Shown: positions 1-9,830 of the stretch, in pieces
Layout: each line of letters begins with the position of its first letter
Numbering within the stretch: position 1 is the first letter of the stretch
NCBI GenBank assembly: GCA_029567375.1
Contig: JAKQLB010000166.1
Location: 1 to 54,760, forward strand
Reading direction: 5' to 3'
DNA length: 54,760 bases
From: Bacteroidota bacterium
Lineage (GTDB): Bacteria > Bacteroidota > Bacteroidia > Bacteroidales > UBA932
Made by a program: the position numbers and the translations under genes
Notes under the pieces: generated by a model
Databases searched by the model: none
What the model was told of the DNA's origin: nothing
Seen by the model: the letters and a program-made list of their open reading frames with translations, nothing else

Positions 1-285
1 CATTAGGGCTCCGGGACGAGTTTTCAGTGGTATTGTTATTGTTCATTATTTGATATTTGTTATAGTTTAGCATTAAATGAGGCTGCCCTTTTTATGAAAT
101 AACAGACAGTAAATAATGCGCGATTTTCTATACAAATATAATAAATATAACGAACCTATGTGCAATTCTTTGGCACAAAATCGCACATAATTTCACTAAA
201 TTTCATTAAGATAACTTAATCCCTCAAAGGTGGCTCAGATTATCATCCACAAAGGGTAAAAGTAGAAGAGATTATGGTGAATTTC
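1..285. other. Noncoding left edge
   Basis: No open frame with a recognisable product and no RNA gene is seen. The stretch is AT-rich downstream of about base 100. The PhzF-family gene on the minus strand stops at its right border. No hairpin with a T-run was found, so a terminator for that gene is not called. Confidence 0.5.
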
Positions 286-1083
286 TCACAAACGTATCAT
301 ACCTTTGGAGTAGAGTCGGGCGGTGCCGGAAATGAGGACGCGGTCGCCGTAATCTTCGCAATAAAGAGTGCCTCCGCGGGGCGAAATCTGTTTGGCGGTC
401 ATAACTTGTTTGCCGAGACGTGCACTCCAATAGGGGATAAGCGTACAATGAGCCGAACCGGTCACGGGATCCTCCAAAATGGTGCTTTGCGGGGTAAAGA
501 AGCGGGATACGAAGTCAACTTCGGGCTCTGAGGCGGGGGCGGTGATGATCACTCCACCCGGATCCATATTGACCATATCAAAGAGGTTGCGGTCTATCTC
601 TATCTCTTCGATCTGTTGTTGTGATTGATATATAAGCAGGTAGTCGCGCTCTTTTAATACTTCCAGTGGCTTGATACTCAAAGAATCATATGTCTCTCTT
701 GGGAGTGTCGCGGGCATTGCAGGTCGGGAAGGGAAGTTGAGCGTAAAGAGTTCATCATCGACACCAACCCTCAATTCTCCGCCGGCGGAGTTGAAGAGTA
801 TTTCATCTATGGGTTTATCTGATTCTCTGGCGATGATGAAAGCTGTCGCAAGAGTGGCGTGACCGCAAAGATCCATCTCGATATCGGGGGTAAACCAGCG
901 TATGGAATAACCCTCCGTGCAGCTGTTTTTTATGAAAAATGCGGTTTCAGCCACCCCATTTTCAGCTGCTATTTTAAGCATCAAATCATCTTTGAGCCAA
1001 TTCTCAAGCGGTATTACGCAGGCGGGATTGCCTTTGAAAATCTCGTCAGTAAAAGCATCGACGTGATAAGAGTTAAGTATCAT
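286..1083 (-). CDS. PhzF-family isomerase-like protein
   Basis: A 265-residue protein of the PhzF/YddE fold, about the usual family length. Seen directly: the N-terminal VDAFTD...FKGNPACV block (residues 8-23), the AETAFF block with Glu46 in the position of the catalytic glutamate of PhzF, the CGHATLA turn (73-79), and the late DPVTGSAHC block near residue 205. Known family members are cytoplasmic dimers; PhzF isomerises a phenazine precursor, but most homologues have unknown substrates. No phenazine genes are nearby, so that role is not inferred. The gene lies 33 bases downstream of addA on the same strand and is probably co-transcribed with it. Confidence 0.9.
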   Translation of the reverse strand: MILNSYHVDAFTDEIFKGNPACVIPLENWLKDDLMLKIAAENGVAETAFFIKNSCTEGYSIRWFTPDIEMDLCGHATLATAFIIARESDKPIDEILFNSAGGELRVGVDDELFTLNFPSRPAMPATLPRETYDSLSIKPLEVLKERDYLLIYQSQQQIEEIEIDRNLFDMVNMDPGGVIITAPASEPEVDFVSRFFTPQSTILEDPVTGSAHCTLIPYWSARLGKQVMTAKQISPRGGTLYCEDYGDRVLISGTARLYSKGMIRL

Positions 1084-1116
1084 AACCTATGGTTTTGTTG
1101 TTTGTTAAAACAGCGT

Positions 1117-4100
1117 TTATTCTTCATTCAAATTGACCTGTACAATATCGTTGTCTTTGAAGTACCAGATATATCCGGTAACGTCCGGAAGGCCGATTTG
1201 CTCAAGATTCTTCATATAGTCGCGCACCTGCTTGCGGTATTTTGCGTCATCGTGTTTTCCGAACTTATAATCTATCACAATTGTTTCATTTTCTCCTATA
1301 AGAATTCTGTCAGGGCGTTGTGTGTCTCCGTTTTCAATAAGTATCTCTTGTTCGTTAAGTGTATCGTAAGTACCATCAAACCAGTGTCTGTCTGCTACTG
1401 ATTTTATTCTTTTAGCGAGAAAATTCTTCGCCTCCTCTCGTTCAGACACCTTTAGGTCTCCCTGGATGACCGCCCTGTTTACAGCCTTCTGCAGGTCATC
1501 TATTGTGCGAATTTCTGAGAGTATATCGTGGAGTACCAGGCCTTTGATACGGGGACTCTCCAAAGGATCCTTTTCAAATTCAAAAAAGTCGTGCGATCGG
1601 AACGACTGCTCAAGTCTGTCTCCAATATGGATTGAGGGAAATGATTCAATCATATATGTAGTGATGCCATTTTCTAGGACTCCGCTCTTCTTTTGTTTTT
1701 CCTGCTCTGCAGCAATCTCCAGAGCTTTGCTATAACGCCAGTTTCCATTCTCCGCTCGTTCTTCGAAAATATAACCATCGTCACATTCTTTCATCTGTCC
1801 ACCGTCACCCCGTTCCTTAATGAAAGAACTGAGTTTATAGGCCATATTCTCCTTTTCAGATTCATTGAGAGGTGCGTATATTACCATCTCAAAATATGCG
1901 CGTGTCATCGCTACATATGCGATATTCAAAGTATCGATATGTGTCTCCTTTTTCTCTTTCTCAAATTCTTCGTCAAAACCTGTGTTGCCCTTGGTTGTGT
2001 ATTTTACCGGAACAAGGCCTATATTTATGAACCTTTTATCTTTTGGTATGCACCAGAGGTAGGGAGCAAGAAGACCGGTTTTGACAGTGGTCTTCTCTCT
2101 GAAAAATGGGATAATGACCGCTTTGAAACCGAGGCCCTTAGCTTTATGGATTGTCATCACACAGACAGCATTCTGATCGGATGAGGAACTTATTTTGACA
2201 TTTTGACCCGTTTCCTCCCACCACTCCAGAAATGCAGGTAAATCGGATCCTTTACGTGTCATAAACGCATTTACCTCATCTAAAAATGCCTGCATAAACT
2301 CTATCTCATAATCGGGAATTTCATCCAAAATACCTCTGAATATGGCTTCACAGCTTTCATAAAGCGAGAGGCCTGTTAAATCGGGAACTTCAGGAATATT
2401 TATTTCACCGTTTTCATTTTCCGTGAAGAGGTTTTTGAGCATTAATTGGTTTATCCGGTCATCCGGATTGTCAAAATGTTTGAGTAGTGTCACAATTTTG
2501 AGAACGGCTCTGGAATAGCCGAGCATCAGCACATCTTCGGTGACGACGTTAATCCCTTTTGAAATCAGTTTCTCCACCACCATTTTGCCTTCATTGTTTG
2601 TACGCACAAGTATCGTGATATCTTTCAGTTTATATCTATCCTCTTGCATGCGTCCTATCTCGCCAAAGTCATTAACATCGTCGGCTTTTCCGGCAAGAGC
2701 ATCCAGAGCATTTTGTTCCCAGGCTTTTTTGTCTTCTTTATCCACTTCGAACAATCTGACTTTAACCGCACCGGCATTATAGTGGTTGATATTGGATTTG
2801 TTCATCTTTAAATCGGGCATTTTCTGGCGACAGTCGCCATATATCTCTTTTGCGTAAGGGTCATCTTTTGTTATGGCTTCAAAGAAATCGCTATTGAATT
2901 TGACTATCGTCTCAGCACTGCGCCAATTTTCCTCTATCACTCTGGGTTCGACATTCTTGCTCTTTGGTAGATTTATCAGTAGTGAAGAGTCAGAACCTCT
3001 GAATCTATAGATGCTCTGTTTGACATCTCCTACGATAAGGTTGCCATGGCCCTGGGAGATATTGTTGTCGATCAAAGGCTCGAAATTCTTCCATTGCAGT
3101 TTTGAGGTATCCTGGAATTCGTCCAGCAATATATGGTCAATCCTGTTGCCGATCCTTTCATAGATAAAAGGAGTGTCACTCTCGTCGATTATCCTGTTGA
3201 GAATGTCCGCAGTCCTACTCAGAAGGATGAGATTGTTTTCCTTTAGATAAGCATTAATTTCACGGAAAATATCGGCTGTAAGTCCCAGGAGGTAAATATT
3301 CTTGCGAATGATGATTGCGGTGTTGTATGCAATATGATTGTCGGAGAAATGTTTCTTCAATGTGTCGGCTTTATCCTGAAGTTCACGGGCATAATCGGCC
3401 TTGTACTGCTCTACCATTGTTGTTTCTTTTCCGGGTTTAGGGGATTTACACCATACATAAGCATCGTTATATTTTTCGCAATAAAGTTCTCCGGCATTAT
3501 TGAGGTATGTACCTTGGGTGATTTTTACAAATCCATTTCTAGGAGGAATCTTCAATATCGGAAGAGTGTCATTCACTCTGTCATAGCCCCTAATAATCTC
3601 CTCAGCCAAACTTTTTGTTTCGCTTTCAAATGTATTTATAAAACCATTCAGCATTTTGAGGAAATCGTCGACCTTTTCGGAATCTGAAGCGGTAGTGCTC
3701 CCGCTCTCGGAACCGCTCCGATAGAGAGACTCAACTTTGCCTCTTTGGAGGAGAAAATCCTCTTTGAAGAGCAGCTCCGAGAAATTGTAGAGCTCTTTGC
3801 GTACATCCCAGGAACCACCCTCATTGATAACACTTAGTGAATAATTTACAAGCCAATTCAATAAGGGTTTGTTACCTTCATCTCCAAGGGTTTCCATCAT
3901 ACGATCAATTGCCTGTGCAATCACCTCAGTTGTGTCAAGTTCAACATCGTAGGAGCCATATTGCCCCAGTTCCCTGGCAAATGTCTTCATCACTACCTGG
4001 AAAAACCTGTCTATAGTGCTGACATTGAATCCGGAATAGTCGTGAAGAATGCCTTTAAGAAATGTTTCCGATTTTTTATCGCCTTTTGCTGCCTTGAAAA

Positions 4101-4329
4101 AGAGTTTTTCCAGAATACGTTCTTTCATTTCGTCAGTTGCCTTATTGGTAAAGGTTACCGCGAGAATATTTCTGAAAGGACGTGTATTGCCGGAGTGATA
4201 ACTCTCTTCCAGCATTTTAATGTATGTCTCGGTGAGAGTATGGGTTTTGCCTGCACCTGCGGAAGCGACGATTATCTCAGGATTATGTTTCTTATTGGTC
4301 ATATTGGTGGGTTTTACAGGATTTTGCAT
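1117..4329 (-). CDS. addA: AddA-like UvrD helicase/nuclease subunit
   Basis: A 1070-residue superfamily 1 helicase with a C-terminal nuclease, the likely AddA subunit of the AddAB complex that processes double-strand DNA ends for RecA repair. Seen: Walker A ASAGAGKT (residues 22-29), Walker B LLDEFQDTS, VGDVKQSIYRFRGSD, motif V TIHKAKGLGF, and motif VI AYVAMTRA. A PD-(D/E)XK-type ending carries LVLHDIL, then PDRIL and IDYKFGK near residues 1015-1035. The first ATG overlaps the end of addB by 16 bases; a second in-frame ATG at residue 10 is possible. The order addB-addA matches a two-gene AddAB operon. RecB-type assignment is less likely because the partner is AddB-like. Confidence 0.9.
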   Translation of the reverse strand: MQNPVKPTNMTNKKHNPEIIVASAGAGKTHTLTETYIKMLEESYHSGNTRPFRNILAVTFTNKATDEMKERILEKLFFKAAKGDKKSETFLKGILHDYSGFNVSTIDRFFQVVMKTFARELGQYGSYDVELDTTEVIAQAIDRMMETLGDEGNKPLLNWLVNYSLSVINEGGSWDVRKELYNFSELLFKEDFLLQRGKVESLYRSGSESGSTTASDSEKVDDFLKMLNGFINTFESETKSLAEEIIRGYDRVNDTLPILKIPPRNGFVKITQGTYLNNAGELYCEKYNDAYVWCKSPKPGKETTMVEQYKADYARELQDKADTLKKHFSDNHIAYNTAIIIRKNIYLLGLTADIFREINAYLKENNLILLSRTADILNRIIDESDTPFIYERIGNRIDHILLDEFQDTSKLQWKNFEPLIDNNISQGHGNLIVGDVKQSIYRFRGSDSSLLINLPKSKNVEPRVIEENWRSAETIVKFNSDFFEAITKDDPYAKEIYGDCRQKMPDLKMNKSNINHYNAGAVKVRLFEVDKEDKKAWEQNALDALAGKADDVNDFGEIGRMQEDRYKLKDITILVRTNNEGKMVVEKLISKGINVVTEDVLMLGYSRAVLKIVTLLKHFDNPDDRINQLMLKNLFTENENGEINIPEVPDLTGLSLYESCEAIFRGILDEIPDYEIEFMQAFLDEVNAFMTRKGSDLPAFLEWWEETGQNVKISSSSDQNAVCVMTIHKAKGLGFKAVIIPFFREKTTVKTGLLAPYLWCIPKDKRFINIGLVPVKYTTKGNTGFDEEFEKEKKETHIDTLNIAYVAMTRAYFEMVIYAPLNESEKENMAYKLSSFIKERGDGGQMKECDDGYIFEERAENGNWRYSKALEIAAEQEKQKKSGVLENGITTYMIESFPSIHIGDRLEQSFRSHDFFEFEKDPLESPRIKGLVLHDILSEIRTIDDLQKAVNRAVIQGDLKVSEREEAKNFLAKRIKSVADRHWFDGTYDTLNEQEILIENGDTQRPDRILIGENETIVIDYKFGKHDDAKYRKQVRDYMKNLEQIGLPDVTGYIWYFKDNDIVQVNLNEE

Positions 4330-7300
4330 ATATTGCGGAAATTGCAGTACCGGCAGGTGCCGAACTCTCCGTCGTCATAAGTAACCGCTCTGAAATCTAT
4401 TGTGCCATCGAATATCTCTGTAATTTTTTCTCTGACCTTCTCCTCAAATTCTTTCATAATTACAATTGTAAGCCCCTGCTGAGAGCGTATGGGAGTCTCT
4501 TTGTATAGATCCCTGAGTGAATAGACTGCGGGGAGTATATTATCCACGCCATTATTATTGCTCCAATGCATATACATCATTTTGTAGAGCAAAAGTTGGA
4601 AAGAAACGGAGTATATAACACATGATCCGTTTTTCTCTTCTTTGAAAAGTTGTTCGATCGTCCTGTTTTCTACAGCTCCGTTCTCAGCGAGTATTTTTCT
4701 ATTCATACTGCCTGTCTTGTAGTCTATAATTCTGATTTGCTCGCCCTTTTCATCTACCCTGTCAATGGATCCTGTTATGTTGATAATGCCGATATTGTTA
4801 ATCTCCATTGGATAGTTGACACGCATCTCGGAGGCTCTGAATGTGAAAGGAGCATATTCATGGTCAATTTCCAGAGTCTTGTCCACAAATTCAGAGATCA
4901 ATTCGAATACTATCCTTTCCTGGCCGGAGAGGTCGTCATAACTGACGGTATTATTTGCATAACTATACCCTCGTTTTTCCCTTGCCTTGGCAAATCCTTC
5001 AAGTATAAGTGTTTTAATTTGTGACTTATTGCCTCGCAGGGCATCTATTTGACCTTTATCCCATATAACATCGCGATAACTCTTATCCGGCATATATAAT
5101 TTTTCCATTACATGGTGGAAGATAGTGCCGAATTGTGCACCGTCCACTTCATCCACAACTTCGTCTTCTTCGCCTATACCCTCGACATGTTTGAGATAGA
5201 ACATTCTCTGGCATTTGAAATAATCATTCAGTGTAGAGGCCGAGAAACTGCCAACAAAGCTGCCATCCGACTTTTGAAGATACTTTTTGCGCAGTTTATC
5301 CATTACCAATTGGCTCTTTTTAATATTCAAGCTGTGATTCTCTTTCTCCTTCATATTATAAGAAGCCGCGCTCTGGCTAATATCTAACCTTCGTTTTCCA
5401 TTCTCATCCGGTATATTATAGCCATATTTGAGCTGGTGGATGTAGCGGCTCGGTTCTCCGACTTTAGTGCCTTCCGTGCGGGAGTCATATATAAGCCATA
5501 TATGTTCTGCTCTGCAGATGCTACGGTAGAAGTGGTAAGCGGAGATGGAGTCCTGATACTCATAAGTGGGGAGGCCGAACCCAAGCCGGATATTATATGG
5601 TATAAAGGAGTTGCTCACATTTGATGAAGGGAAGATACCCTCATTGCAGGAGAGGATTATCACATTTTTGAAGTCGAGCGCTCTGGTCTCCAAAGGTCCC
5701 ATAATCTGGATGCCTTGCAGAGGTTCGCCCTTGTAGGGGACAGAGAGCACTGAGACGATTTGCTTTAAGAGACGGAAATAGGTCTTAATATCATCTATTG
5801 GAAGATTCAGGTCCGAGATACGTTTGAGCGTCCTCAGGTAGTGGTATGCAGCCTCTCTGTCGATGCCGGTTAGATGCTTCTGAATAAGTAAGAGAATATT
5901 CTCGAGCCAATTACCAATGTTTTTGGTGTCGGGAGTTGTGCTGAATATTGCCTTGAATAATTCATTTTCAATGAATTGTTGCTCGCCGGCCTCAATCTGC
6001 CACTTGTAACTCTCAAGTGCATCCGGATTGATATATACGAGGTTTCTGCCTATAATCTCATTTTTGATGCTCTTAAGTCCCTTTTCAGGGAGTACAGCTG
6101 TAAGGAAGGGATGGCTGAGAAGGACCATTACGCTTTTATGGTGAAATGAGACCCCACCACTCTTATTTGGACGAGTTTTTTTGTGCAGCTCCTCCAGTTG
6201 GGAGACAAATGTGGCAGTGTGTGAGTTGATCAATGGATAGCCCATCGTGACATTGACCTTATCAACGCATTTCGGAATGGAATTGAGCATTGGATGGAGC
6301 AGACTTTCATCGGGTAAAACTATGGCGGTCTCTTCAAGGTCGGGGCGACTTTCATTACTGTCGCTATAAATCTTTTCCAGAATTTCCGTCACATATCTCG
6401 TCTGACCAACAGCTGAGGGGACACTCACAATATTAATTTTTCCAGGTCCTACATCATCATGAAGGGGTTCAAGGGGTGCCCCGTAAGGCTTAATGATGGC
6501 TTTTTGGGAAAATTCCACGACATTACCCTTTTTACCACGACGCATAAATTGCGATGATTTATTGGCTTCGTCAGTGAGAATATCGCCATAATAATCCCAG
6601 ATGAAATCTACATCAATTCCACTCCCGGGTTTATTAAGTTGCCTGAAAAGAGACTTTTCACATTCATTTAGGGCATTGAGACCCACAAAAATTATTTTAT
6701 CGTATTTGCGACATTTGTTTAAAATCTCTTCTTTTCTCTTTTTTTCCTGCGGCTCTGCAATCTCTTCTTTCAGCGATTCCGCAACCTCGCGGTACATCAT
6801 TCCCTCATACATCAAACCTTTATCCTTCAGCGCTTCGCGGAATGAGGTGTAGAGTTTGTACAAATTGTCCCAAATAGTGGAAAATTCCCCCTTGATATCT
6901 ATTTTTTCATTATGTCGTGCCTTGTTTGTCCCGTTACCCCAGCTTCCGCAAAACTCCTTGATTGCATTTTTTTGCTCTTCACTCAAATAATCATTTTCAT
7001 CCGCAGTCAGCTTCCTTAGGTCTCCGATATTTGAAAACAGTTTCTCAGCATTGACCAGATATTTGTCGATATCATCAAAATCATTCAGAAACACATCCCC
7101 CCAATAAACAAACTCGTCAAATGTGCTTTTTGCAATACCATTTTCATTAGAAAAGAGCCCGGCATACTTCTGATATAATATATACAGCGCCTCAATCTTA
7201 TCAATCAATTGTTCACCTGAAAGTTCCAGAAATAAGTCATTAATTGTAATCATCTTCGGTGCAAAAAGAGCCTTGCCCTCCATGCATTGGGTCAGATACT

Positions 7301-7415
7301 TCCTAAAAAAGATAGATGAACGCCTGTTGGGGAATACAAAACAGAGCTTATTGATCTCACTTTTATATTCTTGATAAAAATGGCGTGCAACGCAATAAAG
7401 AAATTTATTTTCCAT
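4314..7415 (-). CDS. addB: AddB-like nuclease subunit with Fe-S cysteines
   Basis: A 1033-residue partner of the downstream AddA-like helicase. The N-terminus has a degenerate nucleotide-binding segment (VFPNRRSSIFFRKYL) instead of a clean Walker A. The C-terminal third carries a PD-(D/E)XK nuclease with IIDYKTGS. Four cysteines fit the AddB iron-sulphur staple: one in FKCQRMFYL (about residue 735) and three in CRYCNFRNIC at the very C-terminus (1021, 1024, 1030). In AddAB the complex unwinds and degrades DNA ends until it meets a recombination hotspot. A TAnnTTTG element lies about 60 bases upstream of the ATG. Assignment to AddB is from motif order and neighbour, not from overall similarity. 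Confidence 0.88.
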   Translation of the reverse strand: MENKFLYCVARHFYQEYKSEINKLCFVFPNRRSSIFFRKYLTQCMEGKALFAPKMITINDLFLELSGEQLIDKIEALYILYQKYAGLFSNENGIAKSTFDEFVYWGDVFLNDFDDIDKYLVNAEKLFSNIGDLRKLTADENDYLSEEQKNAIKEFCGSWGNGTNKARHNEKIDIKGEFSTIWDNLYKLYTSFREALKDKGLMYEGMMYREVAESLKEEIAEPQEKKRKEEILNKCRKYDKIIFVGLNALNECEKSLFRQLNKPGSGIDVDFIWDYYGDILTDEANKSSQFMRRGKKGNVVEFSQKAIIKPYGAPLEPLHDDVGPGKINIVSVPSAVGQTRYVTEILEKIYSDSNESRPDLEETAIVLPDESLLHPMLNSIPKCVDKVNVTMGYPLINSHTATFVSQLEELHKKTRPNKSGGVSFHHKSVMVLLSHPFLTAVLPEKGLKSIKNEIIGRNLVYINPDALESYKWQIEAGEQQFIENELFKAIFSTTPDTKNIGNWLENILLLIQKHLTGIDREAAYHYLRTLKRISDLNLPIDDIKTYFRLLKQIVSVLSVPYKGEPLQGIQIMGPLETRALDFKNVIILSCNEGIFPSSNVSNSFIPYNIRLGFGLPTYEYQDSISAYHFYRSICRAEHIWLIYDSRTEGTKVGEPSRYIHQLKYGYNIPDENGKRRLDISQSAASYNMKEKENHSLNIKKSQLVMDKLRKKYLQKSDGSFVGSFSASTLNDYFKCQRMFYLKHVEGIGEEDEVVDEVDGAQFGTIFHHVMEKLYMPDKSYRDVIWDKGQIDALRGNKSQIKTLILEGFAKAREKRGYSYANNTVSYDDLSGQERIVFELISEFVDKTLEIDHEYAPFTFRASEMRVNYPMEINNIGIINITGSIDRVDEKGEQIRIIDYKTGSMNRKILAENGAVENRTIEQLFKEEKNGSCVIYSVSFQLLLYKMMYMHWSNNNGVDNILPAVYSLRDLYKETPIRSQQGLTIVIMKEFEEKVREKITEIFDGTIDFRAVTYDDGEFGTCRYCNFRNICKIL

Positions 7416-7473
7416 ATTTTTCCTGTTTTACAATATTATATATCGTACGGCGAGAAATATTTCGTGTAATCCA

Positions 7474-7481
7474 CAAATATA
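7474..7481 (-). promoter_or_regulatory. Bacteroidetes -7 element for addB-addA
   Basis: Reads TATATTTG on the minus strand, an exact TAnnTTTG match, about 60 bases before the addB ATG. No clear TTG is seen at the -33 position. It is paired back to back with the aroB element 25 bases away, giving a divergent promoter. Confidence 0.55.
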
Positions 7482-7506
7482 CGATTTTAAGGCGATAAAA
7501 GTTTTG

Positions 7507-7514
7507 TATATTTG
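7507..7514 (+). promoter_or_regulatory. Bacteroidetes -7 element for aroB
   Basis: Reads TATATTTG, an exact TAnnTTTG match, ending 23 bases before the aroB ATG, which implies a leader of roughly 15-20 bases. The -33 region is only T-rich (GATTTT) and not a clear TTG. Confidence 0.6.
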
Positions 7515-7537
7515 CGATAACCTACCAAGGGAATAAA

Positions 7538-8536
7538 ATGAGACTTACGTTCGGTTATAGAGATACGGTTTGCGATATCGTTGAAGGCAGGGGTTCAATT
7601 GCTTCAGTCGGCAATCTCGTTGGTAAGGAGCGCAATGTGCTGGTCGTTACCGATAGCGGAGTGCCCTCACAATATGCCAAATCAGTGCTTGCGCAATTTT
7701 CAAACGCCTCCCTTCTGACAATTCCTCAAGGGGAAGAGAATAAGAACTTCAATACCCTTGAAACGATGATTGCTGCTCTCAGAGAACAAGAGATTGATCG
7801 TTCAGGTGCGCTTATAGCGGTAGGAGGAGGTATGACGGGTGATATCGCCGGTTTTGCAGCTTCCTGTTACAATCGCGGAATCGATTTTTACAACGTTCCT
7901 ACTACGTTGCTAGCTCAAGCAGATGCCTCCATAGGAGGTAAGACTGCTATCAATTTCGGTCATATCAAGAATATGGTTGGTACTTTCCACCATCCCAGAG
8001 GTGTTATCATCGATACGGATACCCTCAGAACCCTCGATGCAAGGCAACTTTACAGCGGGCTGGCTGAGGTCATAAAGATGGCAGCCACTTCCGATGCCGC
8101 TCTCTTTTCCCTGCTTGAGTCGGATCAGCCCCTAAATGATAAACTGGATGAAATTGTGGCTGCTGCCCTACGCATAAAGTGTGAGGTAGTCCTTAAAGAC
8201 CCTCTTGAGCAAGGTCTTCGCAAAGTCCTGAATTTTGGACACACCATAGGTCACGCCATAGAAGTTGCATCTGACGGCAAGCTCTCTCACGGAGAATGCG
8301 TAGCGGCAGGTATGACCTATTTCTGTTCCGATGAGATGCGCAAGAGGCTTGAGAAGATACTGAAGAGATATAATTTGCCGGTCAAATCACCATTTGCCGG
8401 TGCTGCGCTGCTGCCATATATCTCTCAAGACAAAAAGCGCAAGGATGGGTTGATTACTACTGTTTATGTCGAATCTCCCGGTACTTTTGAGTTTCGAAAG
8501 ATGACTCCCGAAGAGATTGCCGGCCTGATTTCCTGA
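7538..8536 (+). CDS. aroB: 3-dehydroquinate synthase
   Basis: A 332-residue AroB, which turns DAHP into 3-dehydroquinate in the shikimate pathway (cytoplasm, NAD and a divalent metal needed). Seen: the glycine-rich GGGMTGDIAGF loop, NVPTTLLAQADASIGGKTA, and the three metal ligands expected for the family: Glu in GLAEVIK, His in NFGHTIGHAIE and His in LSHGE. The length is slightly below the common 345-360 residues but no motif is missing. It starts just behind a TAnnTTTG promoter and is followed after 10 bases by the aroE-aroK fusion, so three shikimate-pathway activities form one operon. Confidence 0.97.
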   Translation: MRLTFGYRDTVCDIVEGRGSIASVGNLVGKERNVLVVTDSGVPSQYAKSVLAQFSNASLLTIPQGEENKNFNTLETMIAALREQEIDRSGALIAVGGGMTGDIAGFAASCYNRGIDFYNVPTTLLAQADASIGGKTAINFGHIKNMVGTFHHPRGVIIDTDTLRTLDARQLYSGLAEVIKMAATSDAALFSLLESDQPLNDKLDEIVAAALRIKCEVVLKDPLEQGLRKVLNFGHTIGHAIEVASDGKLSHGECVAAGMTYFCSDEMRKRLEKILKRYNLPVKSPFAGAALLPYISQDKKRKDGLITTVYVESPGTFEFRKMTPEEIAGLIS

Positions 8537-8546
8537 GTAAAAGTTT

Positions 8547-9830
8547 ATGAAGTACAGTGACCTGGAATATGGACTTATAGGAGAAAAACTGGGGCACAGT
8601 TGGTCTCGTGAAATACATCATAAGCTCTCTTCTTGTCCATACGATTTGTGCGAAGTACCGAAAGGCGAACTTGACCTGTTTTTTCGTCAATCGAGTTTCA
8701 AAGGCATCAATGTCACGATACCTTATAAACAGGCTGTAATGCCTTTTCTGGACGTCATGTCACCTGTTGCTGAGAGCATAGGTTCAATTAATACGATAGT
8801 TAGAAAGAAAGAGGGCCTTCTGTATGGCTATAATACTGATTATCCCGGATTTAATGCCCTTGCGAAGCATGCTCATATAGCCTTTTCCGGCAAAAATATT
8901 CTAATTTTGGGTAACGGAGGTACTGCAAAGACAGTCAGTGCGGTTACATTGGCTGCCGGTGCAAAATCGGTTACATTTGCCGTCAGGCAGGTGAGAGGGG
9001 AGGACCAGGTACTTATATCGGATCTGGAACGTGATCCGCAGTTGTGCAATAAGCAGCAGATCATTGTCAACGCAACTCCGGTGGGCATGAGTCCCGATGA
9101 CGAAGAGAGGCTGCTTGACCTCTCGATTTTTCCCAATATTGAGGGAGTGCTGGACTGTATCTACAATCCGTTGCGTACCAATCTCGTACTTGAGGCACGC
9201 CGACTTGGACTTAAGGCGGAAGGTGGACTTTATATGCTTCTGGTGCAGGCCTGTTTTGCGCAGGGACTCTTTCAGGATAGGGTTAATGAAACTCTCTGTG
9301 ATATTGAGAAAACAGAATCACTTTATAATGAACTTCTGAGGGCCAAGGAGAATATAGTGCTCACCGGAATGCCCTCCAGCGGTAAGAGTGCAATCGGAGC
9401 GATACTTGCCAATAGACTTGGCAGGGTACATTTTGACACCGATAAAATGATAGAGGAGCAGACCGGGACCGACATCACGACCATCTTCCAAGAAAAAGGA
9501 GAAAAGGAGTTCCGCGAATTTGAAAAGAGTGTGATACAAGAGGTGTCGATGCGTCAAGGGGTTGTCATATCTACCGGTGGAGGTTGCGTACTTGAGCCGC
9601 TCAATATTCACCGTCTAAAGCGTAACGGACGAATCTACCTTCTGGATAGAGACATCAATCTGCTTATATCTTCCAAGGATCGTCCCCTTGCATCCGATAG
9701 GGATAAACTTCTTGAGCTGTACTCCGGACGCAGGAATCTCTATCTCGATACGGCCGACGTTGTTATTGACAATAATTCCTATATAGAAGATGTAGTTGAG
9801 AAGCTTATCGAAGCGCATTTTCGGCTTTAG
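8547..9830 (+). CDS. aroE/aroK: Fused shikimate dehydrogenase-shikimate kinase
   Basis: A 427-residue bifunctional protein. Residues 1 to about 255 are AroE: the shikimate-binding S18/S20 pair in LGHSWS, INVTIPYK with catalytic Lys61, Asn82 in SINTIV, Asp98 in YNTD, the NADP loop GNGGTAK (122-128), and GGLYMLLVQA near the end of the domain. From about 268 it is AroK: Walker A GMPSSGKS (274-281), the FDTD pair, GEKEFREFE, STGGG and the RPLA lid. It would reduce dehydroshikimate and then phosphorylate shikimate, the two consecutive steps. No stop or frameshift separates the domains; the linker is about 15 residues. It is 10 bases from aroB, and its stop codon overlaps that of the convergent fimbrial anchor gene. 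Confidence 0.95.
   Translation: MKYSDLEYGLIGEKLGHSWSREIHHKLSSCPYDLCEVPKGELDLFFRQSSFKGINVTIPYKQAVMPFLDVMSPVAESIGSINTIVRKKEGLLYGYNTDYPGFNALAKHAHIAFSGKNILILGNGGTAKTVSAVTLAAGAKSVTFAVRQVRGEDQVLISDLERDPQLCNKQQIIVNATPVGMSPDDEERLLDLSIFPNIEGVLDCIYNPLRTNLVLEARRLGLKAEGGLYMLLVQACFAQGLFQDRVNETLCDIEKTESLYNELLRAKENIVLTGMPSSGKSAIGAILANRLGRVHFDTDKMIEEQTGTDITTIFQEKGEKEFREFEKSVIQEVSMRQGVVISTGGGCVLEPLNIHRLKRNGRIYLLDRDINLLISSKDRPLASDRDKLLELYSGRRNLYLDTADVVIDNNSYIEDVVEKLIEAHFRL

Noticed and set aside
286-1083. Phenazine biosynthesis locus
   Set aside because: Only the PhzF-like fold is present; no other phenazine gene occurs and PhzF homologues are widespread with other roles.
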